A DNA stretch of 64,000 bases from Acidimangrovimonas sediminis (GCF_002871005.1 NZ_PHSN01000024.1:44972-108971), one strand, 5' to 3'; shown: positions 11,078-19,742, counted from the stretch's first letter. Numbers and translations are program-made. Notes: generated by a model from the sequence alone, not told the origin.

Positions 11078-11833
11078 ATGCGCCGCAGCTCCGACCGTGC
11101 CGCCGGCCGCCCCCCGGTCTGGCAATCCATCGCCGCGACGCTGGAGGAAGAGATTGCCGCCGGACATTATGGCCCCGGCGACAAGCTTCCCACCGAGGCC
11201 GCGCTGGCCAGCCGCTTCGGGGTCAACCGCCACACCGTACGCCATGCGCTGGCTGCGCTGGCTGAGCGCGGGCTGACCCTGTCGCGGCGCGGTGCGGGCG
11301 TCTTCGTGCGACATGCGCCGACAGAGTATCCGATCGGGCGCCGGGTCAGGTTCCATCGCGCGATCGCGGCGACCGGGCGGCTGCCGGGGCGGCAGGTACT
11401 GCGGCTGGAGACCCGGCCCGCCGATGCCGATGAGGCCGCGCGGCTGGAGATTGCCCCCGGCGCGCCCGTCGTGGTGACCGAGGGGGTGTCACTCGCCGAT
11501 GCCGTGCCGATTGCGCATTTCCTGAGCATCTTTCCCGCCGAGCGCCTGCCCGGCATGGCCGAGGCGCTGGCCGAGATCTCGTCGGTCACCGAGGCCCTCG
11601 GCCGCGCGGGCGTGACCGATTACACCCGGCGCGAGACCCGGCTGAGCGCCACCCGCGCCTCGGCCACGCAGGCGCGGCACCTCAAGCTGGCCGAAGGCGA
11701 CCCGGTGCTGAGTTCCGAACAGGTCAGCATCGACCCCGCGGGCCGGCCGGTGGAATACGGCCAGACCGTCTTTGCCGGCGACAGGGTCACGCTGATCCTC
11801 GCCCCCGACGCCCCCGAGGCGGACGCGCCCTGA
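11078..11833 (+). CDS. phnF: GntR/UTRA regulator, PhnF-like
   Basis: Transcription factor of the HutC subfamily, probably the phosphonate regulator PhnF. The 251-residue protein has an N-terminal winged helix (WQSIAATLEEEIAAGHY, then LPTEAALASRFGVNRHTVRH) and a C-terminal UTRA ligand domain from about residue 90 with VEYGQTVFAGDRV. The ATG is preceded by a strong AGGAGG five bases away, so the longer upstream reading is rejected. It is divergent from a DMT transporter and close to phnM and DUF1045. The family is certain; the ligand and the name phnF rest on context. Confidence 0.8.
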   Translation: MRRSSDRAAGRPPVWQSIAATLEEEIAAGHYGPGDKLPTEAALASRFGVNRHTVRHALAALAERGLTLSRRGAGVFVRHAPTEYPIGRRVRFHRAIAATGRLPGRQVLRLETRPADADEAARLEIAPGAPVVVTEGVSLADAVPIAHFLSIFPAERLPGMAEALAEISSVTEALGRAGVTDYTRRETRLSATRASATQARHLKLAEGDPVLSSEQVSIDPAGRPVEYGQTVFAGDRVTLILAPDAPEADAP

Positions 11834-12026
11834 GCTGCAAGCCCCCGATCGGTGAGACCCAGATCCGTGAGCCCCGAACGGAATGGCCCGGAGGGGAATG
11901 GTTCCAAAGGGAGGCACCCGAGCGGAGCCCCCAAACGGGCAGGCCCGCGGTGAAAGGCCGTAAGCTAAGGTACCCGAACGGAAGCCCCCCAAGCGGACGG
12001 CCCCGATCGGCCAGCCCTGCCCAGGA
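11834..12026. repeat. Degenerate CCCGAACGGAAGC-type repeats
   Basis: The gap between convergent genes is filled with imperfect copies of a short CCGA(A/G)CGGA(A/G)-type motif. No ORF or clear terminator hairpin was recognised. Confidence 0.45.
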
Positions 12027-12947
12027 TCAGAACCAGATCGGGTTCGACCAGGCGCGTCGCCCGGCCCGGTCGATCACCGTGACCCGGATCCAGGGGCTGG
12101 CATTGAACCGCACCAGCGGCATCTCCGTGCGGGTCATGGACTCGCCATGGCGGGCGATGGCGGCGCATCCCTTGCCCTGCACGATCACCGTGGCGACGGC
12201 GCCGCTTTCCACCACCAGAGACTTGCCCTCAAGCCGGACATCACGCAGCTCGGGCCCCTGCGAGGCATAGAAATCGCCGCGCTTGAGTGCCTCCAGCAGG
12301 GCATCGGGGTCGTTCTCCTCGGCCTTGACCATCACCCAGCCGCCGAAATGGTCCGGCTCGGTGAAATGCGCGTCATCGGTGGCGATCAGGGTCAGGTCGC
12401 GGCCCTCGGTCAGCAGGAGGTCGGCGATCGCGGCCCCGTCGGCCCGGTCGCAGCCCACCGCGCAGCCGTGGTTGTAGATCTCGACCGCATGCGCCGCCTC
12501 GAGGCCGCGGGCATCCTCGAGCGTCAGGCCCGACCATTGCGGATGGGCGATCGCCACGAAGGCGCCGGCCTCACGGGCGCGACGAGCAAGCTCGGCCCCG
12601 GTTTCCTGGCCCTCGACCGGCAGGAAGCCGGGCGAATTCGACGGGGTGAAATCAGGCGGCAAGCCGACGGCGAGGATGTGCCACAACTCCCCGTTCCGCA
12701 TCGCGCCGGAATGCAGCTCTGCGCCGAGGATGGTGGTGAAATCGTTACGGCGGAACCCGGTCGTGTCGGTGATCGGGTAATTGAACATGCCGGTGAAATG
12801 ATCGGTCAGGGCGATGAAGTCATACCCTTCGGCGGCATAGCGGCGGCAGACCTCCTCGGCCGGCAGGGCGCCGTCCGAGCGGTCGGAATGGGTGTGCAGG
12901 TTCCCGCGCCAGAAGCGGCCGGGGGCGGTGAAGGCGGAAAGGGTCAT
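12027..12947 (-). CDS. PHP-domain metallohydrolase (CehA/McbA-like)
   Basis: Polymerase-and-histidinol-phosphatase (PHP) domain protein, 306 residues. Metal-ligand motifs in order are NLHTHSDRSDG (H18, H20), ALTDHF, GAELHSG, IAHPQWS and ATDDAHF, the CehA-like arrangement. The likely activity is hydrolysis of a phospho-monoester or diester. Its position beside phnM, DUF1045 and phnF suggests a role in phosphonate or organophosphate use, but this is inference. The start ATG is preceded by GAGGAGGACAC. Confidence 0.8.
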   Translation of the reverse strand: MTLSAFTAPGRFWRGNLHTHSDRSDGALPAEEVCRRYAAEGYDFIALTDHFTGMFNYPITDTTGFRRNDFTTILGAELHSGAMRNGELWHILAVGLPPDFTPSNSPGFLPVEGQETGAELARRAREAGAFVAIAHPQWSGLTLEDARGLEAAHAVEIYNHGCAVGCDRADGAAIADLLLTEGRDLTLIATDDAHFTEPDHFGGWVMVKAEENDPDALLEALKRGDFYASQGPELRDVRLEGKSLVVESGAVATVIVQGKGCAAIARHGESMTRTEMPLVRFNASPWIRVTVIDRAGRRAWSNPIWF

Positions 12948-13065
12948 GTGTCCTCCTCGACGTATTCGTGTCGGTGTCCGGCTGTCTTGAAGGAACTATG
13001 TGACAGTCGCGCGGCAGGGTGGCAATGCGAGCCAGGCGGACGGGCGGGGTGGAGAGGTCGCGCCG

Positions 13066-13120
13066 GCGGGGGCGCTGCCCCCTGCACCCCCCGGCGTATT
13101 TGGGGAACAATGAAAGGGGA
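13066..13120 (+). repeat. Dispersed GC element with right module B
   Basis: The left half GGGGGCGCTGCCCCCTGCAC is the same as in the 21250 and 59529 elements. The right half reads GCGTATTTGGGGAACAATGA and so differs from their GGATATTT...CAGAAGAA. The left half can fold into a GC hairpin. It lies between two same-strand genes, downstream of phaZ. Confidence 0.7.
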
Positions 13121-13157
13121 CGGGGCCGCGGCTTTCGTGCAGGGATGCCGGCCGGCC

Positions 13158-14369
13158 CTATTCCATCGCGAGGATCAGGTTGCGCACGGCGGGGTAGACC
13201 TGCGTCTCCCAGCGACGGCCGGCGAAGACGCCGTAATGCCCGGCATTGGCCTGAAGGTGGTGGCGCTTCAGGTGTGGGCGGAGCGAGGAGCACAGGTCAT
13301 GCGCCGCCGAGGTCTGGCCCAGCCCGCAAATGTCGTCGCGCCCCCCTTCCACCGTCAGCAGCGCGGTCTTGCGGATCGCGCCGGGGTTCACCCTGCCGCC
13401 GTGATAGGTGAATGCGCCGGTCGCAAGCTCGGCCCGCTGGAATACCCGGTCGATGGTCTCGACATAGAATTCCTCGGTCAGGTCGAGGACGGCAAAATAC
13501 TCGTCGTAGAAGGTCTTGATCTTCTCCGCCTCGGCCAGCTCTCCCGCGGCGAGGTGGCGGTACATCTTCTGGTGCTGTTCCTTGTGGCGCTGCATGTTCA
13601 TCTGCATGAAGGCGGTGAGCTGGACGAACCCCGGGTAGACCCGCCGCCCGCTGCCCGGATAGCGCTGCGGGACGGTGGAGATCACCTGAGTCTCGAACCA
13701 CGAGAGCGGCTTTTCCTGCGCCAGCGCGTTCACCTCGGTCGGGCTTTCGCGCACGTCGATCGGCCCCGCCATCAGTGTCATCGTGCGGGGCGTCGCGGGG
13801 TCTTCGGCCTCCGACATCGCGGCGACGGCGGCCAGGGTCTGCACGCAGGGCTGGCAGACCGCCAGCACGTGGCCACCGGGCCCGATCTCCTGCAGGAAGC
13901 GGATCAGGTAGTCGAGGTATTCATCCATCCCGAAGCGCCCGGCCGCAAGCGGCACGTCGCGGGCGTTCTTCCAGTCGGTAATGTAGACGTCGTGGTCGCG
14001 CAGCATCACCTCGACCGTGTGACGCAACAGCGTCGCGAAATGCCCCGAGAGCGGCGCCACGATCAGAACCTTGGGCTGCGGCGCGTCCATCTCGCGCACG
14101 AAATGCAGGAGGTTGCCGAACGGCAGGTCCAGCGCCACCTCCTCGCGCACCGGCACCATCCGGTTGCCGGCCGGCACGGCGCGGATGCCGAAATCGGGCC
14201 GCACATGCGACAGCTCGAACCGCGAGACCATTTCGGCCAGCGCGCCGAACGGCCGCATCATCGTGGCGAAGGGGCCGCCGCCCCCGGGGAAATAGGCCTG
14301 CGCCATCCGCGCAGCGGCGCGGAAAGGGGCAATCAGGTCGTCCTGGCCTTGATAAGCGGCATAAAGCAT
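13158..14369 (-). CDS. phaZ: Intracellular polyhydroxybutyrate depolymerase PhaZ
   Basis: Mobilises intracellular PHB granules to 3-hydroxybutyrate oligomers. The 403-residue alpha/beta-hydrolase matches the intracellular depolymerase family: MLYAAYQ start, DWKNARDVPL, LAVCQPCVQT with the nucleophilic cysteine (C172 or C175) in place of a lipase serine, and the C-terminal LQANAGHYGVFAG holding the catalytic histidine. I prefer the ATG giving MLYAAYQ; a GTG two codons upstream is also possible. It is divergent from the glutathione transferase gene with about 95 bases between, which must hold both promoters. Confidence 0.92.
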   Translation of the reverse strand: MLYAAYQGQDDLIAPFRAAARMAQAYFPGGGGPFATMMRPFGALAEMVSRFELSHVRPDFGIRAVPAGNRMVPVREEVALDLPFGNLLHFVREMDAPQPKVLIVAPLSGHFATLLRHTVEVMLRDHDVYITDWKNARDVPLAAGRFGMDEYLDYLIRFLQEIGPGGHVLAVCQPCVQTLAAVAAMSEAEDPATPRTMTLMAGPIDVRESPTEVNALAQEKPLSWFETQVISTVPQRYPGSGRRVYPGFVQLTAFMQMNMQRHKEQHQKMYRHLAAGELAEAEKIKTFYDEYFAVLDLTEEFYVETIDRVFQRAELATGAFTYHGGRVNPGAIRKTALLTVEGGRDDICGLGQTSAAHDLCSSLRPHLKRHHLQANAGHYGVFAGRRWETQVYPAVRNLILAME

Positions 14370-14464
14370 GGGCACCCGTCCGATTTTCGATCAACGCTAG
14401 TGCAGCATGCCCCCCACGGGATGAAAATCGGCCTATCCGACCCGGACCCGGAGCCAAGACGATC

Positions 14465-15118
14465 ATGCAACAGGCAACCCTCACGATTTCGTCCAAGAAT
14501 TACTCGTCCTGGTCGCTGCGCGGCTGGCTTCTGTGCCGGATGGCCGGGCTCGATTTCAAGGAATCGCATGTCGACCCCGAGGACGAGGATGCAAGGCAGG
14601 AACTTCTGCTGCTGTCGCCCTCGGTGCTGGTGCCGCGGCTGACCCATGGCAAGGTCGAGGTCTGGGATACCCTCGCCATCGCCGAATATCTGAACGAGAT
14701 CCAGCCGCTGGCGGGCCTCTACCCGCGCGACAAGGCCGCCCGCGCCCATTGCCGCGCCGTCTCGGGCGAGATGCACTCGGGCTTCCACAACCTGCGCTCG
14801 GCGCTGCCGATGAACCTCAAGGCGCGGCACGAAAGCTTCAAGATCTTCTCGGGCGCGCGCCCGGACGTGGAGCGGGTCAAGGCCATCTGGCACGAATGCC
14901 TCGAGGCCTATGGCGGCCCCTACCTCTTCGGCAAGCCGAGCGTCGCCGACGCGATGTACGCCCCGGTCTGCACCCGCTTCCGCACCTACGGGGTACCGCT
15001 CGACCCGCCGTTGCAGGCCTATTGCGACACGATCTTCGAATGGCCCCTCATGGTGGAATGGACCGAGGGCGCGCTGGCGGAGCCGAACGAGATCGTCGAG
15101 CTGGAAGTGGAGTTCTGA
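14465..15118 (+). CDS. Glutathione S-transferase family protein
   Basis: Cytosolic glutathione transferase-like protein of 217 residues. The N-terminal thioredoxin-like domain shows ISSKNYSSWSLRGWLL, with the serine-rich active-site region common in this bacterial subgroup, and the glutathione-binding VWDTLAIAEYL. An all-helical C-terminal domain follows (FGKPSVADAMYAPVCTRFRT). The RBS is weak. Neighbouring genes give no clue to the substrate, which could be a xenobiotic or a metabolic intermediate. Confidence 0.88.
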   Translation: MQQATLTISSKNYSSWSLRGWLLCRMAGLDFKESHVDPEDEDARQELLLLSPSVLVPRLTHGKVEVWDTLAIAEYLNEIQPLAGLYPRDKAARAHCRAVSGEMHSGFHNLRSALPMNLKARHESFKIFSGARPDVERVKAIWHECLEAYGGPYLFGKPSVADAMYAPVCTRFRTYGVPLDPPLQAYCDTIFEWPLMVEWTEGALAEPNEIVELEVEF

Positions 15119-15163
15119 CACCCTCCTCCCTTTCGCTCCCCCGCCCTTTCCCTTTCGCTCCCC

Positions 15164-15190
15164 TGCCCTTTCATTGTTCCCCAAATACGC
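15164..15190 (-). repeat. Inverted copy of right module B
   Basis: Read on the minus strand this is GCGTATTTGGGGAACAATGA followed by AAGGG, identical to the right module of the 13066 element. The GC-rich left half is absent. The two copies face each other across phaZ and the glutathione transferase gene. Confidence 0.75.
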
Positions 15191-15752
15191 AAACACCCCC
15201 TCCGGCCCGTACTACCGCCGCGGCGTAGCGCCTTCCGGTCGCGCAGATCACGGCCAACTCCCGCCGATTTGACCGACGCAGGGATGAAAACCGCAAGAAA
15301 ATTCCCATCTGTGACACCGATGCAAGAGCGATCGGTCGCCGCCCAGGGGACGGCCGGCGGCTCGGGGGAGTGCTGACCCCCGGGGCGCGCAGGTCCGGCC
15401 CCGAGATTCCAGGGCCGGCGATCATGGTTCCCGCACCGAGCCACGCGGAGCGGGACCGGATTCGGCGCAGAAGTCCCAAGACTGTGCCGATCGGCGGCCC
15501 GGGCGGTCCTCCAGTCGCCCGGGTCGCTTCCTTGCGTCCCCTGAAGGACCTTGATGGCGAGCCCTCAGGGTGTGTCTGGCTCGCGTCCCGCAGCAGGCTC
15601 ACCGCAGCAGGCTCAGGCCGCACCGCTGAAGCGCCCCGGCGTCTGCGCGACTTTCCTCCGGAATCGAAAGTCGGCTCATCGCAAGATCGGGTCTGGGCTT
15701 CGCCCGCGCTTCTCGCCAGTGTGAGCGCGACATAGCTGCCCCGAGTCGCGCG
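15191..15752. other. Gene-poor region with serial stem-loops
   Basis: About 560 bases without a credible ORF; the reading frames present are arginine/proline-rich and lack RBS. Three perfect stems are visible: CCGGCCC/GGGCCGG at 15395-15418, CCCGGGCG/CGCCCGGG at 15498-15523 with a 10-base loop, and CGACTTTC/GAAAGTCG at 15648-15673. CCCTGA/TCAGGG may pair at about 15540-15570. It could be a structured RNA or a dispersed intergenic repeat. I do not recognise a known RNA family. Confidence 0.4.
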
Positions 15753-16982
15753 ATGCGCCTGCTGATCTCTTTTGCCGCCCTCTTCGCCTCGGTGCTGCTG
15801 ATGCAGCTGGGGGCGGGCGGCGTGGCGCCGATCGACGCGGTGTCGGGGTTGCAGCTGCACTTCACCAAGGCCGAGGTCGGCGTTCTCGGCTCGGCGCACT
15901 TCCTGGGCTTCTTCGTGGGCTGCTGGTGGGCCCCGCGCCTGATGGGCACGATCGGCCATTCGCGCGCCTACGCGGCCTGCGCGGCGGCCGGCACCATCGG
16001 GATGCTTGCCCACATGATGTGGGTGAACCCGGTGGCCTGGGCCGGCTTTCGCGTCCTGTCGGGCCTGTCGGTCGCGGGCTGCTACACGGTGATCGAGGCC
16101 TGGCTGCACGGCAAGGTCACGAACGAGACCCGGGGCCGCGCGACCGGGGTCTACCGGGTGGTGGACATCTCGGGCAGTCTGCTGGCCCAGCTTCTGGTCA
16201 GCGTGCTGCCGCCCGCGGAATACATGTCCTACAACCTTCTCGCGATCTTCTGCTGCGCGGCGCTGTTGCCCCTGACCCTGACCCGGGTCGGCCAGCCGGA
16301 AACCCCCGCCGCGCCGCGGCTGCGCCCGGGGCTGGCGTTCCAATGCTCGCCGCTGGGATCGGTCGCGGTGATCGTCTCGGGCGTCTCGGGCGCGGCGTTC
16401 CGCATGGTCGGGCCGATTTACGGCATCGCCGTGGGGCTATCGACCTCGGACATCGCGCTGTTCCTGGCCGCCTACGTCGCCGGCGGCGGGCTTGCGCAGA
16501 TCCCGATGGGCGCGCTGGCGGACAAGTTCGACCGGCGGATGATCCTGATCTGGCTGTCGGCGGGCGCCATCCTCGCCAGCATCGCCACGATCGCGCTTGC
16601 CGGCATGGGGCCGCTCGGCGCATCGCTGGGCGCGGGGCTCTTCGGCTTCTTCACCATCCCGATCTACTCGGTCGCCTCGGCGCATGGCCACGACTACGCC
16701 CGTCCAGACCAGCGGGTGGAATTGTCGGCGGCGCAGATGTTCCTCTATGCCGTCGGCGCGATTGCGAGCCCGGTCTTCGTCTCCACCCTGATCGCGGTCG
16801 CGGGACCGAAGTCGATGTTCGTCTTCATCAGCCTTGCCCATATCCTGCTCATCGTCTTCGGCCTTGCCAGGATGCGGGCGCGGCCCTCGGTCTCGCGCAC
16901 CTCCTATGTCTACGTGCCGCGGACCTCGTTCCTGATCGGGCGCCTGCTCGGCAAGGCCCGCGACCGCGCGCCGGGAGAATAG
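15753..16982 (+). CDS. MFS transporter
   Basis: Major facilitator superfamily permease of 409 residues in the inner membrane, with twelve predicted hydrophobic segments. Between helices 2 and 3 it has RLMGTIGHSRAY in place of the classic GxxxDRxGRR loop, and GALADKFDRRMILIW is the matching loop in the second half. SGLSVAGCYTVIEAWLHGK resembles the YcaD/UMF-like branch. No clear RBS precedes the ATG. It converges on the glycerate kinase gene with 22 bases between. The substrate is unknown. Confidence 0.85.
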   Translation: MRLLISFAALFASVLLMQLGAGGVAPIDAVSGLQLHFTKAEVGVLGSAHFLGFFVGCWWAPRLMGTIGHSRAYAACAAAGTIGMLAHMMWVNPVAWAGFRVLSGLSVAGCYTVIEAWLHGKVTNETRGRATGVYRVVDISGSLLAQLLVSVLPPAEYMSYNLLAIFCCAALLPLTLTRVGQPETPAAPRLRPGLAFQCSPLGSVAVIVSGVSGAAFRMVGPIYGIAVGLSTSDIALFLAAYVAGGGLAQIPMGALADKFDRRMILIWLSAGAILASIATIALAGMGPLGASLGAGLFGFFTIPIYSVASAHGHDYARPDQRVELSAAQMFLYAVGAIASPVFVSTLIAVAGPKSMFVFISLAHILLIVFGLARMRARPSVSRTSYVYVPRTSFLIGRLLGKARDRAPGE

Positions 16983-17004
16983 GCACGCGCGGAGCCTCCC
17001 CCGC

Positions 17005-18270
17005 TCAGGGCCGGAACAGCACCTGAAGGTCGGCCACGTTGGTTCCTGTCGCGCCGGTCATCAGAAGATCCCCCGCCGCCTCCAAGGCCGCGTAGCTGTC
17101 GTTCTCGTCAAGGAGCGCCCGCGGATCGAGGCCCGCCGCCCGGATCCGGCCGAGCGTGCCCGCATCGACCAGCCCGCCCGCCGCGTCGGTCGGGCCGTCG
17201 CGTCCGTCGGTGCCGCCCGACAGGAAGACCCAGCCCTCGGGCCAGCCCCCCTCCTCGGCGATCAGCGCGACCCGCAGCGCCAGCTCCTGGTTGCGCCCGC
17301 CCCGGCCCGTGCCGCGCAGCACCACCGTCGTCTCGCCGCCCAGAAGCCAGAGACCCGGACCCAGCGCCCCAAGCAGCGCCGCCGCCTCTGCCACATCCCC
17401 GTCTAGCGGCGTGTCGACCACTTGCGCCGCCTGCCCCGCCCGCGCCGCGGCCTCGGCCATCGCGCCGACCGACAGGCCGTTCGACCCGACCAGCCGGTTG
17501 TCGGCCCCGGGAAGCGCCTCTGGCTCTGGGGCCTCAGGGGCCTCGGCCGAGAGATGCGCGCGCACCACCTCGGGCACCTTGTCCCACAGGCCGCGATCGC
17601 GCAGCGTCGCCGCCGCCTCCGCCCGCGTGCCGATCGGCGCGACCGTGGGCCCCGAGGCGATCACCCGCAGATCGTCGCCGATCACGTCGGACAGGATCAG
17701 CGCGGTCACCTCGGCCGGCGCCGCCGCCCGCAGGAACCCGCCCCCCTTGAGCCGCGACAATTGCTGGCGCACCAGGTTCATCTCGGTGATCGAGGCGCCG
17801 GAGCCCAGCAGCAGCCGGTTCACCATGGCCTTGTCGTCGAGGCTGAGCCCCGCCACCGGCGCCGGCAGAAGCGCCGAGCCGCCGCCCGAGATCAGCGCCA
17901 GCACGCGGTCGCCGGCCCCAAGGCTTTGCAGGAGCGACTCGACCGCCCGCGCCGCGGCCTCGCCCTGGGTGTCGGGCACCGGGTGGCCCGCCGCCATCAC
18001 CACCGCCCCTGGCAGGTCGGCCGCATTCTCGTAATTGGTGACGGCGAGAACTTCGGCCCGCCCGCAGGCCTGCATCGCCGCCCGCGCCATCCCCAGCGCC
18101 GCCTTGCCGATCGCGACGATCACCAACCGCCCGCCCGGCCCTGCACCGACGGGGCGGCGGCCCAGCGCCTCGGTCACGGCACGGGCGGGATCGGCCGCGG
18201 CCACGCCCGCATCGAAAACCTTGCGCACAAGCGTGCGGGCGGCGGAATTCTGTGAATTCTGTGCTGTCAT
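17005..18270 (-). CDS. Glycerate 2-kinase (MOFRL family)
   Basis: Glycerate kinase of the GckA/TtuD type (older annotations say hydroxypyruvate reductase), phosphorylating D-glycerate to 2-phosphoglycerate. The 421-residue protein has the N-terminal DUF4147 domain (VIVAIGKAALGMARAA, then ALISGGGSALLPAP, ILSDVIGDD and ASGPTVAP) and the C-terminal MOFRL domain (LLGGETTVVLRGTGRGGRNQ, FLSGGTDGRDGPTDAAGG). The start is an ATG with no strong Shine-Dalgarno sequence. It would feed photorespiratory or tartrate/glyoxylate-derived glycerate into glycolysis. Confidence 0.9.
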   Translation of the reverse strand: MTAQNSQNSAARTLVRKVFDAGVAAADPARAVTEALGRRPVGAGPGGRLVIVAIGKAALGMARAAMQACGRAEVLAVTNYENAADLPGAVVMAAGHPVPDTQGEAAARAVESLLQSLGAGDRVLALISGGGSALLPAPVAGLSLDDKAMVNRLLLGSGASITEMNLVRQQLSRLKGGGFLRAAAPAEVTALILSDVIGDDLRVIASGPTVAPIGTRAEAAATLRDRGLWDKVPEVVRAHLSAEAPEAPEPEALPGADNRLVGSNGLSVGAMAEAAARAGQAAQVVDTPLDGDVAEAAALLGALGPGLWLLGGETTVVLRGTGRGGRNQELALRVALIAEEGGWPEGWVFLSGGTDGRDGPTDAAGGLVDAGTLGRIRAAGLDPRALLDENDSYAALEAAGDLLMTGATGTNVADLQVLFRP

Positions 18271-18404
18271 GGCGCCAAGATTGCCCGCCCCGGGCGCCGC
18301 CGTCCAGCCTGCCCCTGCACAAGCGCGCGCGGCGCGCCACTATCACCACGGAGCGGCGCCGCACCGGTTCGGCACGACAGATGACGACGAGATGAAATTT
18401 CCTC

Positions 18405-18432
18405 TTGCGGGCGGGCGGCGCAGGCATTAGAT
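18405..18432 (+). promoter_or_regulatory. Promoter of first tRNA-Gly
   Basis: TTGCGG (18405) and TTAGAT (18427) are 16 bases apart, ending 18 bases before the tRNA. The second tRNA-Gly has the same -35 hexamer with a 17-base spacer, which supports the call. Confidence 0.55.
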
Positions 18433-18450
18433 GACCGCCTACCCAAGGAT

Positions 18451-18525
18451 GCGGGCGTAGCTCAGGGGTAGAGCATAACCTTGCCAAGGTTAGGGTCGTG
18501 AGTTCGAATCTCATCGCCCGCTCCA
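18451..18525 (+). tRNA. tRNA-Gly(GCC), copy 1
   Basis: Cloverleaf with acceptor GCGGGCG/CGCCCGC, D arm GCTCAGGGGTAGAGC, anticodon loop TTGCCAA (GCC) on the stem AACC/GGTT, T arm GTGAG-TTCGAAT-CTCAT, discriminator U and encoded CCA. It is identical over 75 bases to the copy at 19785. Confidence 0.97.
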
Positions 18526-18552
18526 AGATCTTCTCAAAGATTACAACAAGTA

Positions 18553-18580
18553 AGGCCGACCCAGAGGGTCGGCCTACTGT
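18553..18580 (+). terminator. Terminator after first tRNA-Gly
   Basis: AGGCCGACCC and GGGTCGGCCT form a perfect 10-bp stem around AGA, followed by ACTGTTTTC. It lies 28 bases after the tRNA, as expected of an intrinsic terminator. Confidence 0.75.
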
Positions 18581-18767
18581 TTTCGCCTCCACACTCCGAC
18601 AGCCCGGGCCCCGCATCGCCGCCGCCGCCCCCTGTGACACCAGTGTTGTCAACGCTGCGCCCATCGGCCACGCTGCATGGAACCGCACGCCCCGGGGCAG
18701 CACGCGCGGCACGATTCGACCAGAAGACGATCCCGCAGGGAAAATTTCCGGTGAAGGAGTAAAGCTC

Positions 18768-19628
18768 ATGCCTGGCGCCCAGACGATCACGCTTTTCGAC
18801 AACATGCGCGACAAGGGCAGCTACCTGTCCCGCCCCACCGGCTGCCCGATCACGGTCACCTACGACTGGGTCTCTATCAACGGGCGCCTCGCCTCGCTCG
18901 ACCTCATGGCGGTGCGGCAGGAGCGCAAGGTCTACCTGGATCTGAACCCCGTTTCGCCGGGGCCGGGGCGGGCCTATTATCCGCAGATACGCAGCGTCGA
19001 GGGCAAGCTGAAGGCCTGCGTCACCACGGGCCGCGCCTCGGCCCCCGATTCCGCGGGCGGCGCCGACATCAAGTACAAGCCGGAGGACCGCGGCCACGTC
19101 ATCGCGCTGGAGCTTGGCGGCGTCGACCACCCCTTCAACATCGTGCCGCAACTGCGGTTCTGGCAGCAGACCGGCGACTGGCGGAAGATGGAGCGCGAGA
19201 TCCTCAAGCTTATCAAGACGAGCAAGGCGGACTGGAGCCACAGCATGCAGGTCGAGCTTGAATACGGCCGCCATCCCGCGAACCCGAAGTATTTCCACGT
19301 GACCGTGCGGGACAAGGCGGGCGACGTCGTCCTGACCCGCACGATGGAGAACATGCCGAACGATTACGAGAACGCCCGGCAGGACAAGCTGATCGCCCGT
19401 CTGGACGAGAAGCTGGAGAAGACCTTCGCCGCGACGGGCGGTGGCGCGGACGACATGGACGTGGAGGGGGCGGACGGCGGCGGCGACATGGCCGAATCGA
19501 TCATCTTCGCGGGCGCCCCCGCGATTCCGCCGGGGCAGATCGCGCAGCAGCAGAACGCCGACCGCCGATCGGTGAAGCGCCGGCACCTGGAGGAGGACGA
19601 ACCGCCGTCGAAGCGCCGGAAACGCTAA
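18768..19628 (+). CDS. DNA/RNA non-specific endonuclease with NLS-like tail
   Basis: Predicted metal-dependent nuclease of the NUC1/Endonuclease_NS_2 type, 286 residues. The catalytic core is DRGH at 107-110, the metal-ligand motif FNIVPQ at 123-128, and W138-RKME142. No signal peptide, membrane segment or toxin-delivery domain is visible. The C-terminal third is a linker rich in G, D and Q. The end, from K270, is K-R, ten residues, then K-R-R-K-R, which exactly fits a bipartite nuclear localisation signal; an alternative is a plain basic DNA-binding tail. AAGGAG nine bases upstream fixes this ATG. The gene lies alone between two identical tRNA-Gly genes, with no obvious immunity gene. The target (self DNA, rival bacteria, a eukaryotic host) is unknown. 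Confidence 0.8.
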   Translation: MPGAQTITLFDNMRDKGSYLSRPTGCPITVTYDWVSINGRLASLDLMAVRQERKVYLDLNPVSPGPGRAYYPQIRSVEGKLKACVTTGRASAPDSAGGADIKYKPEDRGHVIALELGGVDHPFNIVPQLRFWQQTGDWRKMEREILKLIKTSKADWSHSMQVELEYGRHPANPKYFHVTVRDKAGDVVLTRTMENMPNDYENARQDKLIARLDEKLEKTFAATGGGADDMDVEGADGGGDMAESIIFAGAPAIPPGQIAQQQNADRRSVKRRHLEEDEPPSKRRKR

Positions 19629-19742
19629 CCCTCGACCGCCCGCCCCGGACGGCGATGGCGCCACCGCACCGCCCTGATCACGGGCCCCGCCCCCCCGATG
19701 CTCCGTGCCGCACTTTCGCCGGCCGAGAGGTTCAAAAAACCC

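Noticed and set aside
15370..15735. A 121-codon plus-strand ORF (and minus-strand ones) in the gap before the MFS gene
   Set aside because: No RBS, arginine/proline-rich composition and no recognisable domain; the hairpins fit non-coding DNA better.
15191..15752. A cobalamin or SAM-type riboswitch before the MFS gene
   Set aside because: None of the conserved core sequences (such as the B12-box GCCACTG) can be found.
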